Shown here piece after piece: positions 9,132-20,095 of a stretch of 64,000 nucleotides of DNA (positions are counted from its first letter, which is position 1; each line of letters opens with the position of its first letter). The stretch spans positions 1 to 64,000 of the forward strand of contig NZ_BCWP01000011.1 in the NCBI RefSeq assembly GCF_001592265.1, written 5' to 3'. This DNA comes from Curvibacter delicatus NBRC 14919. Its GTDB lineage: Bacteria > Pseudomonadota > Gammaproteobacteria > Burkholderiales > Burkholderiaceae_C. Under the pieces are notes generated by a model that was not told where the DNA came from, did no database searches, and was given only the letters and a program-made list of their open reading frames with translations. A program made the position numbers and the translations under genes.

Positions 9132-11134
9132 GCCTCGGCCGCTTCCGCCGGCAATGCGGCAAAACCTTTGAAGCCACCCTTCTTCAGGTGAATCAGCAGC
9201 AGCGAGATGCTGGCCGGCGTGATGCCGGAGATGCGCGAGGCTTGGCCCAGGGTTTCCGGCCGGTGCTTCTGCAGCTTCTGCCGCGCCTCGATCGACAGCG
9301 CCGAGACCTGCATGTAGTCCAGGCTGGCCGGTAGCTTGAGGCCTTCGTAATAGGAGGCGCGTTCGACCTCGTCTTTCTGGCGGTCGATGTAGCCGGAATA
9401 CTTGGCCGCGATCTCCACCTGCTCCACCACTGGCGCATACAACTCACCCAGTGTTTCACGTGATACGTCGGCCACGGCCGGCGCTGCCGGATCGGTATTG
9501 GCCGGGGCCTTGGCGTACTTGCCGCCATCCATGGACATCAGGTTGGCGTAGCTCACGTCCGGCCGGCGCAACAGGTCGAACAGGTTGTACTCGCGCTCGA
9601 TGGCCTTGCCCAGCACCCGCTCGGACTCGGCAGCCGGCAGGCTGCGCGGGTTGACCCAGGTGGATTTCAGGCGTTCTGTTTCACGTGAAACAGCATCGCG
9701 CTTGCGGCAGAAGGCATCCCAGCGGGCGTCGTCCACCAGGCCCATCTGGCGGCCGGCTTCGGTCAGGCGCATGTCGGCGTTGTCTTCCCGCAGCTGCAGG
9801 CGGAACTCGGCCCGGCTGGTGAACATGCGGTAGGGCTCGGTCACACCCTTGGTGATCAGGTCGTCCACCAGCACGCCCAGGTAGGCCTCGTCGCGGCGCG
9901 GCAGCCACGGCGCGTCGCCCCGGCACTGCAGCGCGGCGTTGATGCCGGCGAACAGGCCCTGGGCCGCCGCCTCTTCATAGCCGGTGGTGCCGTTGATCTG
10001 GCCGGCAAAAAACAGGCCACCGATCTGCCGCGTTTCAAAACTGCTTTTCAGTTCGCGCGGGTCGAAGTAGTCGTACTCGATGGCGTAGCCCGGGCGCAGG
10101 ATGTGGGCGTTTTCCAGCCCCTTCATGCTGCGTACCAGTTCGTACTGGATGTCGAACGGCAGGCTTGTGGAGATGCCATTGGGGTAGTACTCGTTCGTCG
10201 TCAGGCCTTCGGGTTCCAGGAAGATCTGGTGGCTGTCCTTGTCGGCGAAGCGGTTGATCTTGTCTTCCACGCTCGGGCAATAACGCGGGCCGACGCCTTC
10301 GATCTTGCCGGTGAACATGGGGCTGCGGTCAAAGCCGGAGCGGATGATCTCGTGGGTGCGCTCGTTGGTGTGGGTGATCCAGCACGGCAGCTGCTGCGGG
10401 TGCATGGCCGCACTGCCCATGAAGCTGAACACCGGCACGCCCTGCCCTTCGTTCATGCCGCCGGGCATGCCGTCGCCGGGTTGCTCGGTGCATTTAGAGA
10501 AGTCGATGCTGCGGCCGTCCAGCCGCGGCGGGGTACCGGTCTTGAGCCGGCCTTGCGGCAGCTTCAGTTCCTTGAGGCGGGCGCTGAGCGACACTGCCGG
10601 CGGGTCGCCAGCGCGGCCAGCCGCGTAGTTGTTCAGACCGACGTGGATCTTGCCGTCCAGAAAGGTGCCCGCGGTCAGCACCACGGTCCGGCTGCGGAAG
10701 CGGATGCCGACCTGGGTCACCGCCCCCACCACCCGGTCGCCTTCCACCATGAGGTCGTCTACCGCTTGCTGGAACAGCCAGAGGTTGGGCTGGTTTTCCA
10801 GCCGGCGGCGGATGGCCGCCTTGTAGAGAATGCGGTCGGCCTGGGCGCGGGTGGCGCGCACCGCCGGGCCCTTGGAGCTGTTGAGAATGCGGAACTGGAT
10901 GCCGCCTTCGTCGGTGGCAATCGCCATGGCACCGCCCAGCGCGTCCACCTCTTTCACCAGGTGGCCCTTGCCGATGCCGCCGATGGAAGGGTTGCAACTC
11001 ATCTGGCCCAGGGTCTCGATGTTGTGGCTCAGCAGCAGGGTCTTGCACCCCATGCGGGCGGCCGCGAGCGCGGCTTCGGTGCCGGCATGGCCGCCGCCGA
11101 CGACGATGACATCGAATTCTTGTGGGTACAACAT
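9128..11134 (-). CDS. mnmG: tRNA uridine-5-carboxymethylaminomethyl modification enzyme MnmG
   Basis: The 668-residue protein is MnmG (GidA). With MnmE it installs the cmnm5 group on the wobble uridine of several tRNAs, using FAD and NADH. The FAD motif [19 protein letters not shown] is at the N-terminus, and [14 protein letters not shown] and the C-terminal [15 protein letters not shown] are family signatures. The protein is longer than the usual 630 residues, partly because of a loop rich in Ala and Pro before [13 protein letters not shown]. The start at 11134 ([12 protein letters not shown]) is preferred to an upstream ATG at 11215, whose extension is unlike the family. The gene carries a perfect parS at 9677 and a degenerate one at 9452. 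Its partner mnmE lies at the right end of the window. Confidence 0.97.
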   Translation of the reverse strand: MLYPQEFDVIVVGGGHAGTEAALAAARMGCKTLLLSHNIETLGQMSCNPSIGGIGKGHLVKEVDALGGAMAIATDEGGIQFRILNSSKGPAVRATRAQADRILYKAAIRRRLENQPNLWLFQQAVDDLMVEGDRVVGAVTQVGIRFRSRTVVLTAGTFLDGKIHVGLNNYAAGRAGDPPAVSLSARLKELKLPQGRLKTGTPPRLDGRSIDFSKCTEQPGDGMPGGMNEGQGVPVFSFMGSAAMHPQQLPCWITHTNERTHEIIRSGFDRSPMFTGKIEGVGPRYCPSVEDKINRFADKDSHQIFLEPEGLTTNEYYPNGISTSLPFDIQYELVRSMKGLENAHILRPGYAIEYDYFDPRELKSSFETRQIGGLFFAGQINGTTGYEEAAAQGLFAGINAALQCRGDAPWLPRRDEAYLGVLVDDLITKGVTEPYRMFTSRAEFRLQLREDNADMRLTEAGRQMGLVDDARWDAFCRKRDAVSRETERLKSTWVNPRSLPAAESERVLGKAIEREYNLFDLLRRPDVSYANLMSMDGGKYAKAPANTDPAAPAVADVSRETLGELYAPVVEQVEIAAKYSGYIDRQKDEVERASYYEGLKLPASLDYMQVSALSIEARQKLQKHRPETLGQASRISGITPASISLLLIHLKKGGFKGFAALPAEAAEA
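9452..9467. promoter_or_regulatory. parS-like site 2 (two mismatches), inside mnmG
   Basis: TGTTTCACGTGATACG matches 14 of 16 positions of the parS palindrome, with an intact central TTTCACGTGA. It lies in a loop region of MnmG and encodes the peptide VSRET, the same as the perfect site at 9677. Confidence 0.7.
9677..9692. promoter_or_regulatory. parS site 3 (perfect), inside mnmG
   Basis: TGTTTCACGTGAAACA is an exact match to the conserved bacterial parS palindrome. It is in the mnmG reading frame and encodes VSRET. With the sites at 8530 and 9452 it forms a cluster of about 1.2 kb, close to parA and parB. Confidence 0.96.
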
Positions 11135-11224
11135 GGTGCAGGGGGTGACCGTCAGGCGGTCCGCGCAGGGGAAAGAACCCGCAATTTTAGCCGGCCGGGC
11201 CGATTTACGCGACAATTGGGGCTA

Positions 11225-11283
11225 TAAATCCGCCCCTCGGCCAAGTGCCATCTGCGCCAAGCGCTACAAATTCAATAGCAAAT
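11225..11283 (-). repeat. Intergenic repeat family 1, copy D
   Basis: Read on the minus strand, this stretch begins TTTGCTATTGAATTTGTAGC and continues GCTTGGCGCAGATGGCACTT. It has the same core and tail order as copies A, B and C but the opposite orientation. It fills the gap between the divergent mnmG and YkgJ genes and ends four bases before the YkgJ start codon. Confidence 0.65.
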
Positions 11284-11286
11284 CAC

Positions 11287-11577
11287 ATGGATTGCCGTCC
11301 TGGCTGTGGCGCCTGCTGCATTGCCCCCTCCATTTCCAGCCCGATTCCCGGCATGCCCGTGATCAACGGCATCAGCAAACCGGCCGGTGTGCGCTGCATC
11401 CAGCTCGACAGCGCCAACCGCTGCCAGATCTTCGGCCACCCCGAACGGCCGGCCGTCTGCAGCAGCCTCCAACCCACCCCAGCCATGTGCGGCCAGGACT
11501 CAGCCCAGGCACTGCATTTCCTGAACCAGCTCGAACGGGCAACCCAGCCCGATGGACATGAAGCGATGACAAAATAA
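11287..11577 (+). CDS. YkgJ-family cysteine cluster protein
   Basis: The 96-residue protein has the metal-chelating cysteine cluster of the YkgJ family (PF03692-like). Cys3, Cys7, Cys10 and Cys11 form the opening CRPGCGACC, and further cysteines follow in GVRCIQL, NRCQIFG, PAVCSS and MCGQD. The family is thought to bind zinc or iron, and its biochemical role is not settled. An in-frame ATG at 11245 would add 14 residues encoded by the adjacent repeat, so the start at 11287 (MDCRPG) is preferred. The diguanylate cyclase gene begins 58 bases downstream on the same strand. Confidence 0.87.
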   Translation: MDCRPGCGACCIAPSISSPIPGMPVINGISKPAGVRCIQLDSANRCQIFGHPERPAVCSSLQPTPAMCGQDSAQALHFLNQLERATQPDGHEAMTK

Positions 11578-11634
11578 GATAAAAATGAAATAATCACAAA
11601 ACCAACCAACTCAACACCCCCGATAGCCCACCTC

Positions 11635-13638
11635 ATGAACCCGCCCGACACAACCCTGCCCGTGGCGGTCAAGGCCCGGCTCTGGCGCGGGCTGCCTTGG
11701 CTGGTGCTGACCGTGGGCGTGGCGCTCAGTGGCGTGGTGTACCTGGAAAACCGGGAAAACCTGGAGGCGCAGCAAAGCGCCATCTTCCAGTCCGAGGTGC
11801 GCAAGGCGGTCGAAATGATCGAGGCCCGCATGGGCACTTACCTGCAGATCCTGCGCGCCACGGGCGGGCTGCTGAAAACACAGCCACAGGTCAGCCGGGA
11901 ACAGTTCCACAAATTCATCGACCAGCAAGGCGTTGGCACCGACCACACCGGCATCCAGGGCGTCGGGTTTGCGCGCCTGATCCGGCCCCAGGAACTGCAG
12001 GCGCACATCGCATCAGTCCGGCGTGAAGGCGTGGCGGACTACACCATCCGGCCCGGAGGTGAGCGGCCACTCTACTCATCGATTGTCTACATTGCCCCTG
12101 CGCTGGGTCGCAACCTGCGCGCGATCGGCTACGACATGTATGCCGAGCCGGTGCGCCGCCTGGCCATGCAGCGGGCCGCCGACACTGGCGAGATGAGCCT
12201 GTCGGGCAAGGTCCGCCTGGTTCAGGAAACCGGCCAGGACGAACAAGCCGGCTTTCTGGTCTACGCCCCGCTCTACCGGGAAGGGATGCCGCTCACCGGC
12301 GTCGAGGAACGCCGCGCCCACCTGGTGGGCTGGGTCTATGCGCCGTTTCGCATGAACGACTTCCTGACCGGCATCTATGGCGAGCGCGCCGGCAACCTGC
12401 TGATCGACATCTATGACGGGACCGACGCCACACCCGCCAACCTGATGCACACCGAGCAGGCCACCTGGCGTGACCCGAAGGACAAACCCTCGGCCATCTA
12501 CGAAACCGTACAGACCCTGCACCAGATGGGGCACACCTGGACACTGCACATGCGGGCATCCGATCTGATGCTGTCCCGGATCGACACCCGCCTGCCCGCA
12601 CTGCTGGGTCTGGGCGGCGTGCTGATGAGTCTGGTGCTCGCCCTTCTGATCCAGGTGCTGGTCACCCGGCGCGAGCGGGCCATCGCCATGGCCATCAAGA
12701 TGAACGACGCGCTGGTGCAGGAGCGGGCCAAGCTCTCTGCCATCATCGCCGGCACACACGCCGGCACCTGGGAGTGGAACGTGCAGACCGGCGAGACCAC
12801 GTACAACGCGCATTGGGCCCAGCTCATCGGCTACGGGCTGTCAGAACTCGAACCCACCTCCATCGAGACCTGGACCGATCGCACCCATCCGGACGATTTG
12901 AAAACCTCCAGAGCCTTGTTGCAGCAGCATTTCGATGGTCAGCTCGAATACTACGAATGCGAAGCGCGCATGCGCCACAAGGATGGCCATTGGATCTGGG
13001 TGCTCGACCGCGGCCAGCTCGCCAGCCGGACGCCCGACGGCAAGCCCTTGATGATGTGCGGCACCCGGTTGGACATCACACACCACAAGCAACTGGAAGA
13101 GAGCTACAAGCACGGTGCCCACCATGACCAGTTGACCGGGCTGCCCAACCGCACCCTGCTGGCCGATCGGCTGGAGCACAGCCTGCTGGTCGCGCAGCGC
13201 AACCACGAGGCGCTGGCGCTGATGTTCATGGACATTGACGGCTTCAAGCTGGTCAACGACACGCATGGCCATGACGCCGGTGATCTCGTGCTGCAAACCA
13301 TGGCACGGCGTATCCAGCGTTGCATCCGCGCCTCCGACACCCTGGCCCGCATCGGCGGTGATGAATTCGTGGTCCTGCTGCCGGATGTCACCGACGAACA
13401 CCACGCCTGGGTCCTGGCGGAAAAGATCGGCGCCATCGCGCGTGAGCCGATCCCGCTGGCGGAAGGTGCCACCGCCCGTGTCTCGCTCAGCATTGGCATC
13501 GCGCTGTACCCGGAACACGGCCAGGATGCCGCCACGCTCACCGAGCATGCCGACCAGGCCATGTACAAGGTCAAAAAAGGCGGCAAGAATGCCGCCGAGA
13601 TCTACCACGAGGACGGGGCCGCCGATCTCGCGGCTTAG
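11635..13638 (+). CDS. CHASE-PAS-GGDEF diguanylate cyclase
   Basis: The 667-residue protein is a membrane-bound diguanylate cyclase. A first transmembrane helix lies near residues 20-38. The periplasmic CHASE sensor domain spans about 75-290, with GVGFARLI and YAPLYREG typical of it. A second helix lies near 320-345, followed by a PAS domain near 365-485 with its PAC tail (MCGTRLDITHHK) and the GGDEF domain from about 497 (HHDQLTGLPNRTLL). The active-site GGDEF is intact at 574-578, and RASD five residues before it is an RxxD inhibitory site. It should make c-di-GMP in response to a periplasmic ligand, with no EAL domain for breakdown. It converges with the aldehyde dehydrogenase gene. Confidence 0.93.
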   Translation: MNPPDTTLPVAVKARLWRGLPWLVLTVGVALSGVVYLENRENLEAQQSAIFQSEVRKAVEMIEARMGTYLQILRATGGLLKTQPQVSREQFHKFIDQQGVGTDHTGIQGVGFARLIRPQELQAHIASVRREGVADYTIRPGGERPLYSSIVYIAPALGRNLRAIGYDMYAEPVRRLAMQRAADTGEMSLSGKVRLVQETGQDEQAGFLVYAPLYREGMPLTGVEERRAHLVGWVYAPFRMNDFLTGIYGERAGNLLIDIYDGTDATPANLMHTEQATWRDPKDKPSAIYETVQTLHQMGHTWTLHMRASDLMLSRIDTRLPALLGLGGVLMSLVLALLIQVLVTRRERAIAMAIKMNDALVQERAKLSAIIAGTHAGTWEWNVQTGETTYNAHWAQLIGYGLSELEPTSIETWTDRTHPDDLKTSRALLQQHFDGQLEYYECEARMRHKDGHWIWVLDRGQLASRTPDGKPLMMCGTRLDITHHKQLEESYKHGAHHDQLTGLPNRTLLADRLEHSLLVAQRNHEALALMFMDIDGFKLVNDTHGHDAGDLVLQTMARRIQRCIRASDTLARIGGDEFVVLLPDVTDEHHAWVLAEKIGAIAREPIPLAEGATARVSLSIGIALYPEHGQDAATLTEHADQAMYKVKKGGKNAAEIYHEDGAADLAA

Positions 13639-13649
13639 CCCCGACCGCC

Positions 13650-15104
13650 TCAGAAGGGGTAGTGGCGCGGTGTGGTCTGCATCGTGATCCAGCGCAGCTC
13701 GGTGAACTCGTGGATACCGGCCTTGCCGCCGAAACGGCCGATGCCCGAACCCTTGACACCACCGAACGGCATCTGCGCCTCGTCGTGCACGGTGGGGCCG
13801 TTCACGTGGCAGATACCGGAGTCGATGCGGCGCGCCACATTGAAGGCACGCGCGATGTCGCCACCGAACACGGCCGACGACAGGCCGTACTCGTTGTCGT
13901 TGGCACAGGCCACGGCTTCGTCCTCGCCGCTGACGCGCACGATGGCCTTGACCGGGCCGAAGGTCTCTTCCGCGTAGATCCGCATCGCCGGTGTCACGTG
14001 GTCCAGCAGCGTGGCCGGCATCAGCGTGTTCTCGGCCTTGCCGCCGCACAGCAGCTTGGCGCCCTTGGCCAGCGCATCGTCGATCAAGGCGTTGCAATGC
14101 TCCACCGTGCTCATGCCGATCACCGACCCCAGCACCACCGGCTCCGGCTTGCGCGGGTCACCCAGCGGCAGTGCGCTGGCCTTGGCGACGAACTTCCTGA
14201 CGAACTCGTCGGCAATCTTCTGGTCGACGATGATGCGCTCGGTCGACATGCAGATCTGGCCGCTGTTGGCAAAACAGCCGAAGGCCGCACCGTTCACCGC
14301 GTCGTCGATGTTGGCGTCGTCGAGGATCACCATCGGCGCCTTGCCACCGAGTTCCAGCACCACCGGCTTCAGGTATTTGGCGCAGGTCATGGCGATGATC
14401 TTGCCCACGCGGGTGGAGCCGGTGAAGTTCACGCGGCGCACCGCCGGGTGCGCCACCATGGCCTCCACCACGGCCGCCGCATCGGCCGGGGCATTGGTGA
14501 CGTAGTTGACCACGCCGGGCGGAAAGCCGGCGTCCTGGAAGGCCTCAATGATCAGCTGATGGGTGTGCGGGCAGTTTTCCGAGCCCTTCATCACCACCGT
14601 GTTGCCGCAGGCCAGCGGCACGCAGATGGCACGCACGCCCAGGATGACGGGCGCGTTCCACGGCGCCATGCCGAGCACCACGCCAGCGGGCTGGCGCACC
14701 GCCATGGCCAGGCTGCCCGGCACGTCGGACGGAATCACCTCGCCACTGATCTGGGTGGTGAGCGACGCCGCTTCGCGGATCATGCCGGCAGCCAGGTGCA
14801 CGTTGAAGCCGGCCCACATGCCGGAGGCACCGGTTTCGGCGGCCACAGCCTCGATGAATTGCGGCGTCTTGGCTTCCAGAGCGTCAGCCGCTTTCAGCAA
14901 CAGGGCACGGCGCTCGCTGGGGCCGGTCTGACTCCAGCTCTTGAACGCCTCGGCGGCGGCTTCCACCGCCATCACGGCATCGGCCGGCGAAGCGGCCGGG
15001 GCGCGCGTGGCGACGCTGCCATCGAGCGGGTTGCGGCGCTCGAACATGGCATGGTTTTCGGCGCTGACCTTCAGACCGTTGATAAGCATGGACATGTCGG
15101 ACAT
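13650..15104 (-). CDS. NAD(P)-dependent aldehyde dehydrogenase, aromatic-aldehyde type
   Basis: The 484-residue protein is an aldehyde dehydrogenase superfamily member most like benzaldehyde, salicylaldehyde or vanillin dehydrogenases. The general base Glu251 is in VLELGGKAP and the nucleophile Cys285 in NSGQICMSTE, both intact. GMAPWNAPVILGVRAI and VKGSGIGRFGGKAGIHEFTE support the aromatic group. The protein is cytosolic and oxidises an aldehyde to its acid. The gene follows livF on the same strand after 39 bases, so it is probably the last gene of the Liv transporter operon. This suggests that the imported compound, or a product of it, is the substrate. The ATG at 15104 has GGAG upstream, and an ATG three codons later is possible. 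Confidence 0.88.
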   Translation of the reverse strand: MSDMSMLINGLKVSAENHAMFERRNPLDGSVATRAPAASPADAVMAVEAAAEAFKSWSQTGPSERRALLLKAADALEAKTPQFIEAVAAETGASGMWAGFNVHLAAGMIREAASLTTQISGEVIPSDVPGSLAMAVRQPAGVVLGMAPWNAPVILGVRAICVPLACGNTVVMKGSENCPHTHQLIIEAFQDAGFPPGVVNYVTNAPADAAAVVEAMVAHPAVRRVNFTGSTRVGKIIAMTCAKYLKPVVLELGGKAPMVILDDANIDDAVNGAAFGCFANSGQICMSTERIIVDQKIADEFVRKFVAKASALPLGDPRKPEPVVLGSVIGMSTVEHCNALIDDALAKGAKLLCGGKAENTLMPATLLDHVTPAMRIYAEETFGPVKAIVRVSGEDEAVACANDNEYGLSSAVFGGDIARAFNVARRIDSGICHVNGPTVHDEAQMPFGGVKGSGIGRFGGKAGIHEFTELRWITMQTTPRHYPF

Positions 15105-15143
15105 GGGGGAGACTCCTTCAGGTAATGGATCGGAAAAAACAGG

Positions 15144-16679
<1,536 letters not shown>

Positions 16680-16687
<8 letters not shown>

Positions 16688-17657
16688 GCTTGCGCTCCTT
16701 CCCGCCCAGCGCGCGCACCGACTGGCGGCTGTTGCGCCACCAGTCACCGAAGGTGCTCCAGCGCAGCGAAGCCAGGCCGCCCGGCAGGTACAGCACGCAC
16801 AGGATCAGCAAGATACCCAGCGACATCATGTAGATCTGCGGGAACTGCAGGCGCAGCGTCTCGGCCAGCACGCTGAACACGATGGCGGCAATCAACGGCC
16901 CCCACAACGTGGCGGCACCGCCGATCAGGGCGATCAGCACGGTCTGGAAACCGATGAAAGGGTTGAACACCGTGTGCGGGTCGATGTAGGTCCAGCGCAC
17001 CGCCATGGCAGCGCCCACGGCACCGGCAAAGGCGGCGGTGAGCGCAAAGCCGGCGGTCTTGATCAGCCGCGTGTTGACGCCCAGCGTCTGGGCACGCTGC
17101 TCGTCAGCACCGATGCCCAGCAACGCCAGCCCGAAGCGGGTGCGGCGCAGCACGATGGACGCCAGCACCGCCAGCATGGCCAAGGCCAGCACGGTCAGGT
17201 AGATCGTGTCGGGCTCCGGGATCACGGTCAGCACACGGCCCACCGTGCCGGAGAAACGCTTCTCGAAGAAAGTCACGGCGTGCATGATCAGCTCGGTCAT
17301 GCCGAAAGTCAGCACCGCGAAGTAGGTGCCGCGCAAGTGCAGCACCGCCAGGCCCATGACCACTGCCACCCCGGCCGACAGGCCGGCGCCGAGCAGGATG
17401 GCCTCGATCCAGGAGAACTGGCCGAGGAAGATGGCACTGGTGTAGGCGCCGATGCCGAAGAAGGCCGAGGTGGCCAGCGACATGTAGCGCGTGCTGCCGC
17501 AGAACAGGCCCCAGCTGGACGACAGGGCCACGTACATCAGGCAGGTCAGCGCCATGGACACCACGAACTCGCTGCCGTAGTGCGGCAGTGCGAGCGCCCA
17601 GCCGGTGATGGCGAGCAGGACCAGCAGGTCACGGATGAGGATCTGCTTCGAGTTCAT
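16680..17657 (-). CDS. livM: Branched-chain-type ABC transporter permease LivM
   Basis: The 325-residue protein is a polytopic inner-membrane permease of the LivM type. It opens with a hydrophobic helix LLVLLAITGWALALPHYG and has the family segment LRGTYFAVLTFGMTELI near residue 109 and the cytoplasmic-loop motif GADEQRAQTLGVNTRLIKTAGFALTAAFAG in pieces from residue 182. It forms the channel with LivH. Its start overlaps the livH stop as ATGA, and its end overlaps the livG start. Confidence 0.93.
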
Positions 17658-18544
17658 GCCTTCCTCCCCTTGCGCGCAAACAGACCTTCGGGCCGCAGCA
17701 GCAGCACCGCAATGAACACGCTGTAGGACAGCAGGGCCTTGAGCGAGGGGCTGGTGAAGTGCATGCCCAGCGCCTCGATCACGCCCAGCAGCAGACCGCC
17801 GGCCAGCGCGCCGCTCATGCTGCCAAAGCCGCCCAGGGTGATGACGATCAGCGCCGTCACGGTGTAGGGCTCGCCCATCGAGGGCGTGATGGTGTAGGCC
17901 ATGGACAGCAGGCTGCCGGCAATGCCCGACAGCCCCAGGCCGATGCCGAACATCAGCGGGTGCAGCCGCTGGGTGTCGATGCCGACCAGCTGTGCGCCGA
18001 TGGGCGACTGCATCAGCGCACGCACGCCCTTGCCGAGCAGGGTCATGCGCATCAGCACGATCAGCGCCGCACTGAAGGCCAGCGCCAGCCCGAACACCAG
18101 CAGTTTGTTGCCGGCGAACTGGGCCTCACCGATCTTCACCGAGTCGGTCAGGTAGTCGTAGCCGCGCAGCTCACCGCCCCACATGAAGGAAGCGAAGTTC
18201 TGCGCCAGGAACATGAGACCGAAAGCCACCATCAGGCCACGCGCCTCGAAGACGTCGAGGTTGGGCGAGGTCGCCGTCAGGCGGCGGAAGCACAGCCGGT
18301 GCAGCACCAGGCCGAGCCCCATGAGAAGCAGAAAGGACACCGGCACCATCAACAGCGGTGACACCCCCAGGGCGTCCTGCGCCATCCAGGTGATGTAGGC
18401 ACCGATCATCAGGAACTCGCCGTGCGCGATGTTCAGGATGCGCATGAGCCCGTACTGCAGGTTCAGTCCGAGCGCCACCAGCGCGTAGATGCCCCCGGTG
18501 ATGAGACCGGAGGCGATCAGTTCTAACCAGGCAGTGAATGACAT
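17654..18544 (-). CDS. livH: Branched-chain-type ABC transporter permease LivH
   Basis: The 296-residue protein is the LivH-type permease. The N-terminus has GLITGGIYALVALGLNLQYG and ILNIAHGEFLMIGAY, which are family signatures, and the second half has GKGVRALMQSPIGAQLVGID and VITLGGFGSMSGALAGG. It spans the inner membrane and pairs with LivM. The start at 18544 has no clear ribosome binding site. The substrate-binding protein gene lies upstream, separated by 145 bases that contain a copy of repeat family 2, which could reduce read-through from the binding-protein gene into the permease genes. Confidence 0.93.
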   Translation of the reverse strand: MSFTAWLELIASGLITGGIYALVALGLNLQYGLMRILNIAHGEFLMIGAYITWMAQDALGVSPLLMVPVSFLLLMGLGLVLHRLCFRRLTATSPNLDVFEARGLMVAFGLMFLAQNFASFMWGGELRGYDYLTDSVKIGEAQFAGNKLLVFGLALAFSAALIVLMRMTLLGKGVRALMQSPIGAQLVGIDTQRLHPLMFGIGLGLSGIAGSLLSMAYTITPSMGEPYTVTALIVITLGGFGSMSGALAGGLLLGVIEALGMHFTSPSLKALLSYSVFIAVLLLRPEGLFARKGRKA

Positions 18545-18603
18545 TGGGTATCAGGAAATTGAAGAAAACCCGCAACAACAGCGAGGGCCATCATCGGGGG
18601 CCA

Positions 18604-18683
18604 CCGCGGAACCGGCTTCGCCGGGCCGCAGGTGGCGTCCCCCTTGCGGGGGGAAGGCGGCCGTCAGGCCGACTCAGGGGGGA
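18604..18683. repeat. Intergenic repeat family 2, copy 1 (double hairpin)
   Basis: This copy has two stem-loops in a row: CCGGC-TTC-GCCGG at 18612-18624 and CCCCC-TTGC-GGGGG at 18639-18652, followed by GGAAGGCGG and a GACTCAGGGGGG tail. The same pair of hairpins recurs at 49319-49358. It lies between the binding-protein gene and livH and may act as a transcription attenuator or terminator that leaves the binding protein in excess. Confidence 0.72.
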
Positions 18684-18689
18684 TACCGA

Positions 18690-19886
18690 TCACTTCCAGA
18701 CCGGTTTGCTCGGATTGAGCTTGGCGGTCGCCAGCTTGGCCGGCCACACCACTTCGAACTCGCCGTTCTGCCATTGGCCGACCGTGCCAGGCACCGAGAC
18801 CTCGCTGCCCTCGAAATGGATGTTGCCGAGGATGGTCTTGAACTCGTTCTTGGCAATGTGGTCGCGCAAGGCCTTGCGGTCCAGGCCGACCTTGGCCACG
18901 GATTCGGTCAGGATCTCCAGGCCGGCCCAGCAGTGGCCGCTGGCCCAGCGATCCGGCTCCTTGCCGCCGAACTTCTTGGCATGCGCATCGAAGTAGGCCT
19001 TGGCTGCCGCGCTGGTCTTGCCGTTCCACGAACCCATGCCCAGCACGCCTTCGGCGCCGGCCGGTGTCATCACGTTCTTGTAGAGCTGGAAGGCGGTGCC
19101 GACCGAGGCGTAGAAGAACTTCGGGTTGAAGCCGATCTCCTTCGCCTGCTTGCTGGCCAGGATGGTGTCCGGCGGGTAGGTGATGCCGATGAAGGCATCG
19201 GGGTTGAGGTCCTTGATGCCGCGCAGCACCGGCGACAGGTCCTTCACGCCCAGCGGATAACCCTTGCGCTCCACCACCTGGATGTTGCTGCCCTTCAAGG
19301 CGTTGTTGAGCGCGGCGAAATTCTCCAGGCCGAACAGGTCGTCCATGTAGACGATGGCAATGGTCTTCACGCCATTGGCCTTGAGCATGTCCACCAATGC
19401 GCCCATCATCTTGTCGGGCTGCTGCAGCAGCGAGAAGAAGTACGGCAGGCGCATGTCGACCAGCTTGCGCGACAAGGCGGTGGGCGCCAGCATCGGGTAG
19501 CCGTAGCGGTTGGCCAGCGGGGCAATGGCGAAGTTGGCGTTGGAGCCCCAGGGCGGCAGGATCAGGTCGACCTTGTCGCTGCCCATCAGCTTCTCGTAGG
19601 AGCGCACGCAGGTTTCGATGTCGCTGCGGTCATCTGAGCTGACCAGCTCGATCGGGCGGCGCACGCCCTTGACGTCCAGACCACCGGCCGCATTCTGCTG
19701 CTCGGCCCACAGCAGGAAGTTCGGTTCCTGGCTGACTTGCGCGCCACCCGCCCACGGGCCGGTACGGGCGATGGCGTAGCCGATGCGCACGGGCTTTTGC
19801 TGCGCCAGCAGCTGCGGGGCAAAGGTGGCGGTGCCAACAGCGGCGGCGGCGCCTTTGAGCAGGGTACGTTTTGATTGTTGAACCAT
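18690..19886 (-). CDS. ABC transporter periplasmic substrate-binding protein, Liv type
   Basis: The 398-residue protein is a Peripla_BP_6-type binding protein. The leader SKRTLLKGAAAAVGTATFAP resembles a twin-arginine signal with Lys-Arg in place of Arg-Arg and is probably cleaved after LLAQ. The mature protein opens with VRIGYAIARTGPWAGG, which is where Liv-type proteins begin binding ligand, and has SSDDRSDIETCVRSYEKL later. It captures a ligand in the periplasm for LivHMGF. The ATG at 19886 has GGAGAC upstream. It heads the Liv operon and is divergent from the AraC-family gene at 20096, which is the likely regulator. The ligand is not known; aromatic acids or aldehydes are suggested by the neighbours. 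Confidence 0.9.
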   Translation of the reverse strand: MVQQSKRTLLKGAAAAVGTATFAPQLLAQQKPVRIGYAIARTGPWAGGAQVSQEPNFLLWAEQQNAAGGLDVKGVRRPIELVSSDDRSDIETCVRSYEKLMGSDKVDLILPPWGSNANFAIAPLANRYGYPMLAPTALSRKLVDMRLPYFFSLLQQPDKMMGALVDMLKANGVKTIAIVYMDDLFGLENFAALNNALKGSNIQVVERKGYPLGVKDLSPVLRGIKDLNPDAFIGITYPPDTILASKQAKEIGFNPKFFYASVGTAFQLYKNVMTPAGAEGVLGMGSWNGKTSAAAKAYFDAHAKKFGGKEPDRWASGHCWAGLEILTESVAKVGLDRKALRDHIAKNEFKTILGNIHFEGSEVSVPGTVGQWQNGEFEVVWPAKLATAKLNPSKPVWK

Positions 19887-20001
19887 GTTGTCTCCAGTGA
19901 AAGTGGGCTTTCGGGAATTGGACCGGCCATGTTAGGAAACCGCACCGGAAACGGCTTTGCTGAACGTGCACAAAGTTGTTGACGGTTCACGCAAGCAAGT
20001 C

Positions 20002-20013
20002 AGGGTTAACCCT
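20002..20013. promoter_or_regulatory. Candidate operator, 12-base palindrome
   Basis: AGGGTTAACCCT is a perfect palindrome in the 209-base gap between the divergent binding-protein and AraC-family genes. It may be a binding site for a dimeric regulator. AraC proteins usually bind direct repeats, so another regulator is equally likely. Confidence 0.35.
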
Positions 20014-20095
20014 TGTCCACACACCTCCTCTGAATTTGGTGCAACGCCCATAATCGCGGGACCATGCACCCACACGCCATCCCACGGAGCGCCGT

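Noticed and set aside
13800-13815. A further parS-like CACGTG stretch in the aldehyde dehydrogenase gene
   Set aside because: Only the core CACGTG and a few flanking bases match; it lies well below the level of the three accepted sites.
13662-15125. A 487-codon open frame on the plus strand opposite the aldehyde dehydrogenase
   Set aside because: It is rich in His, Gly and Arg, lacks any family motif, and the minus strand carries intact catalytic Glu and Cys.
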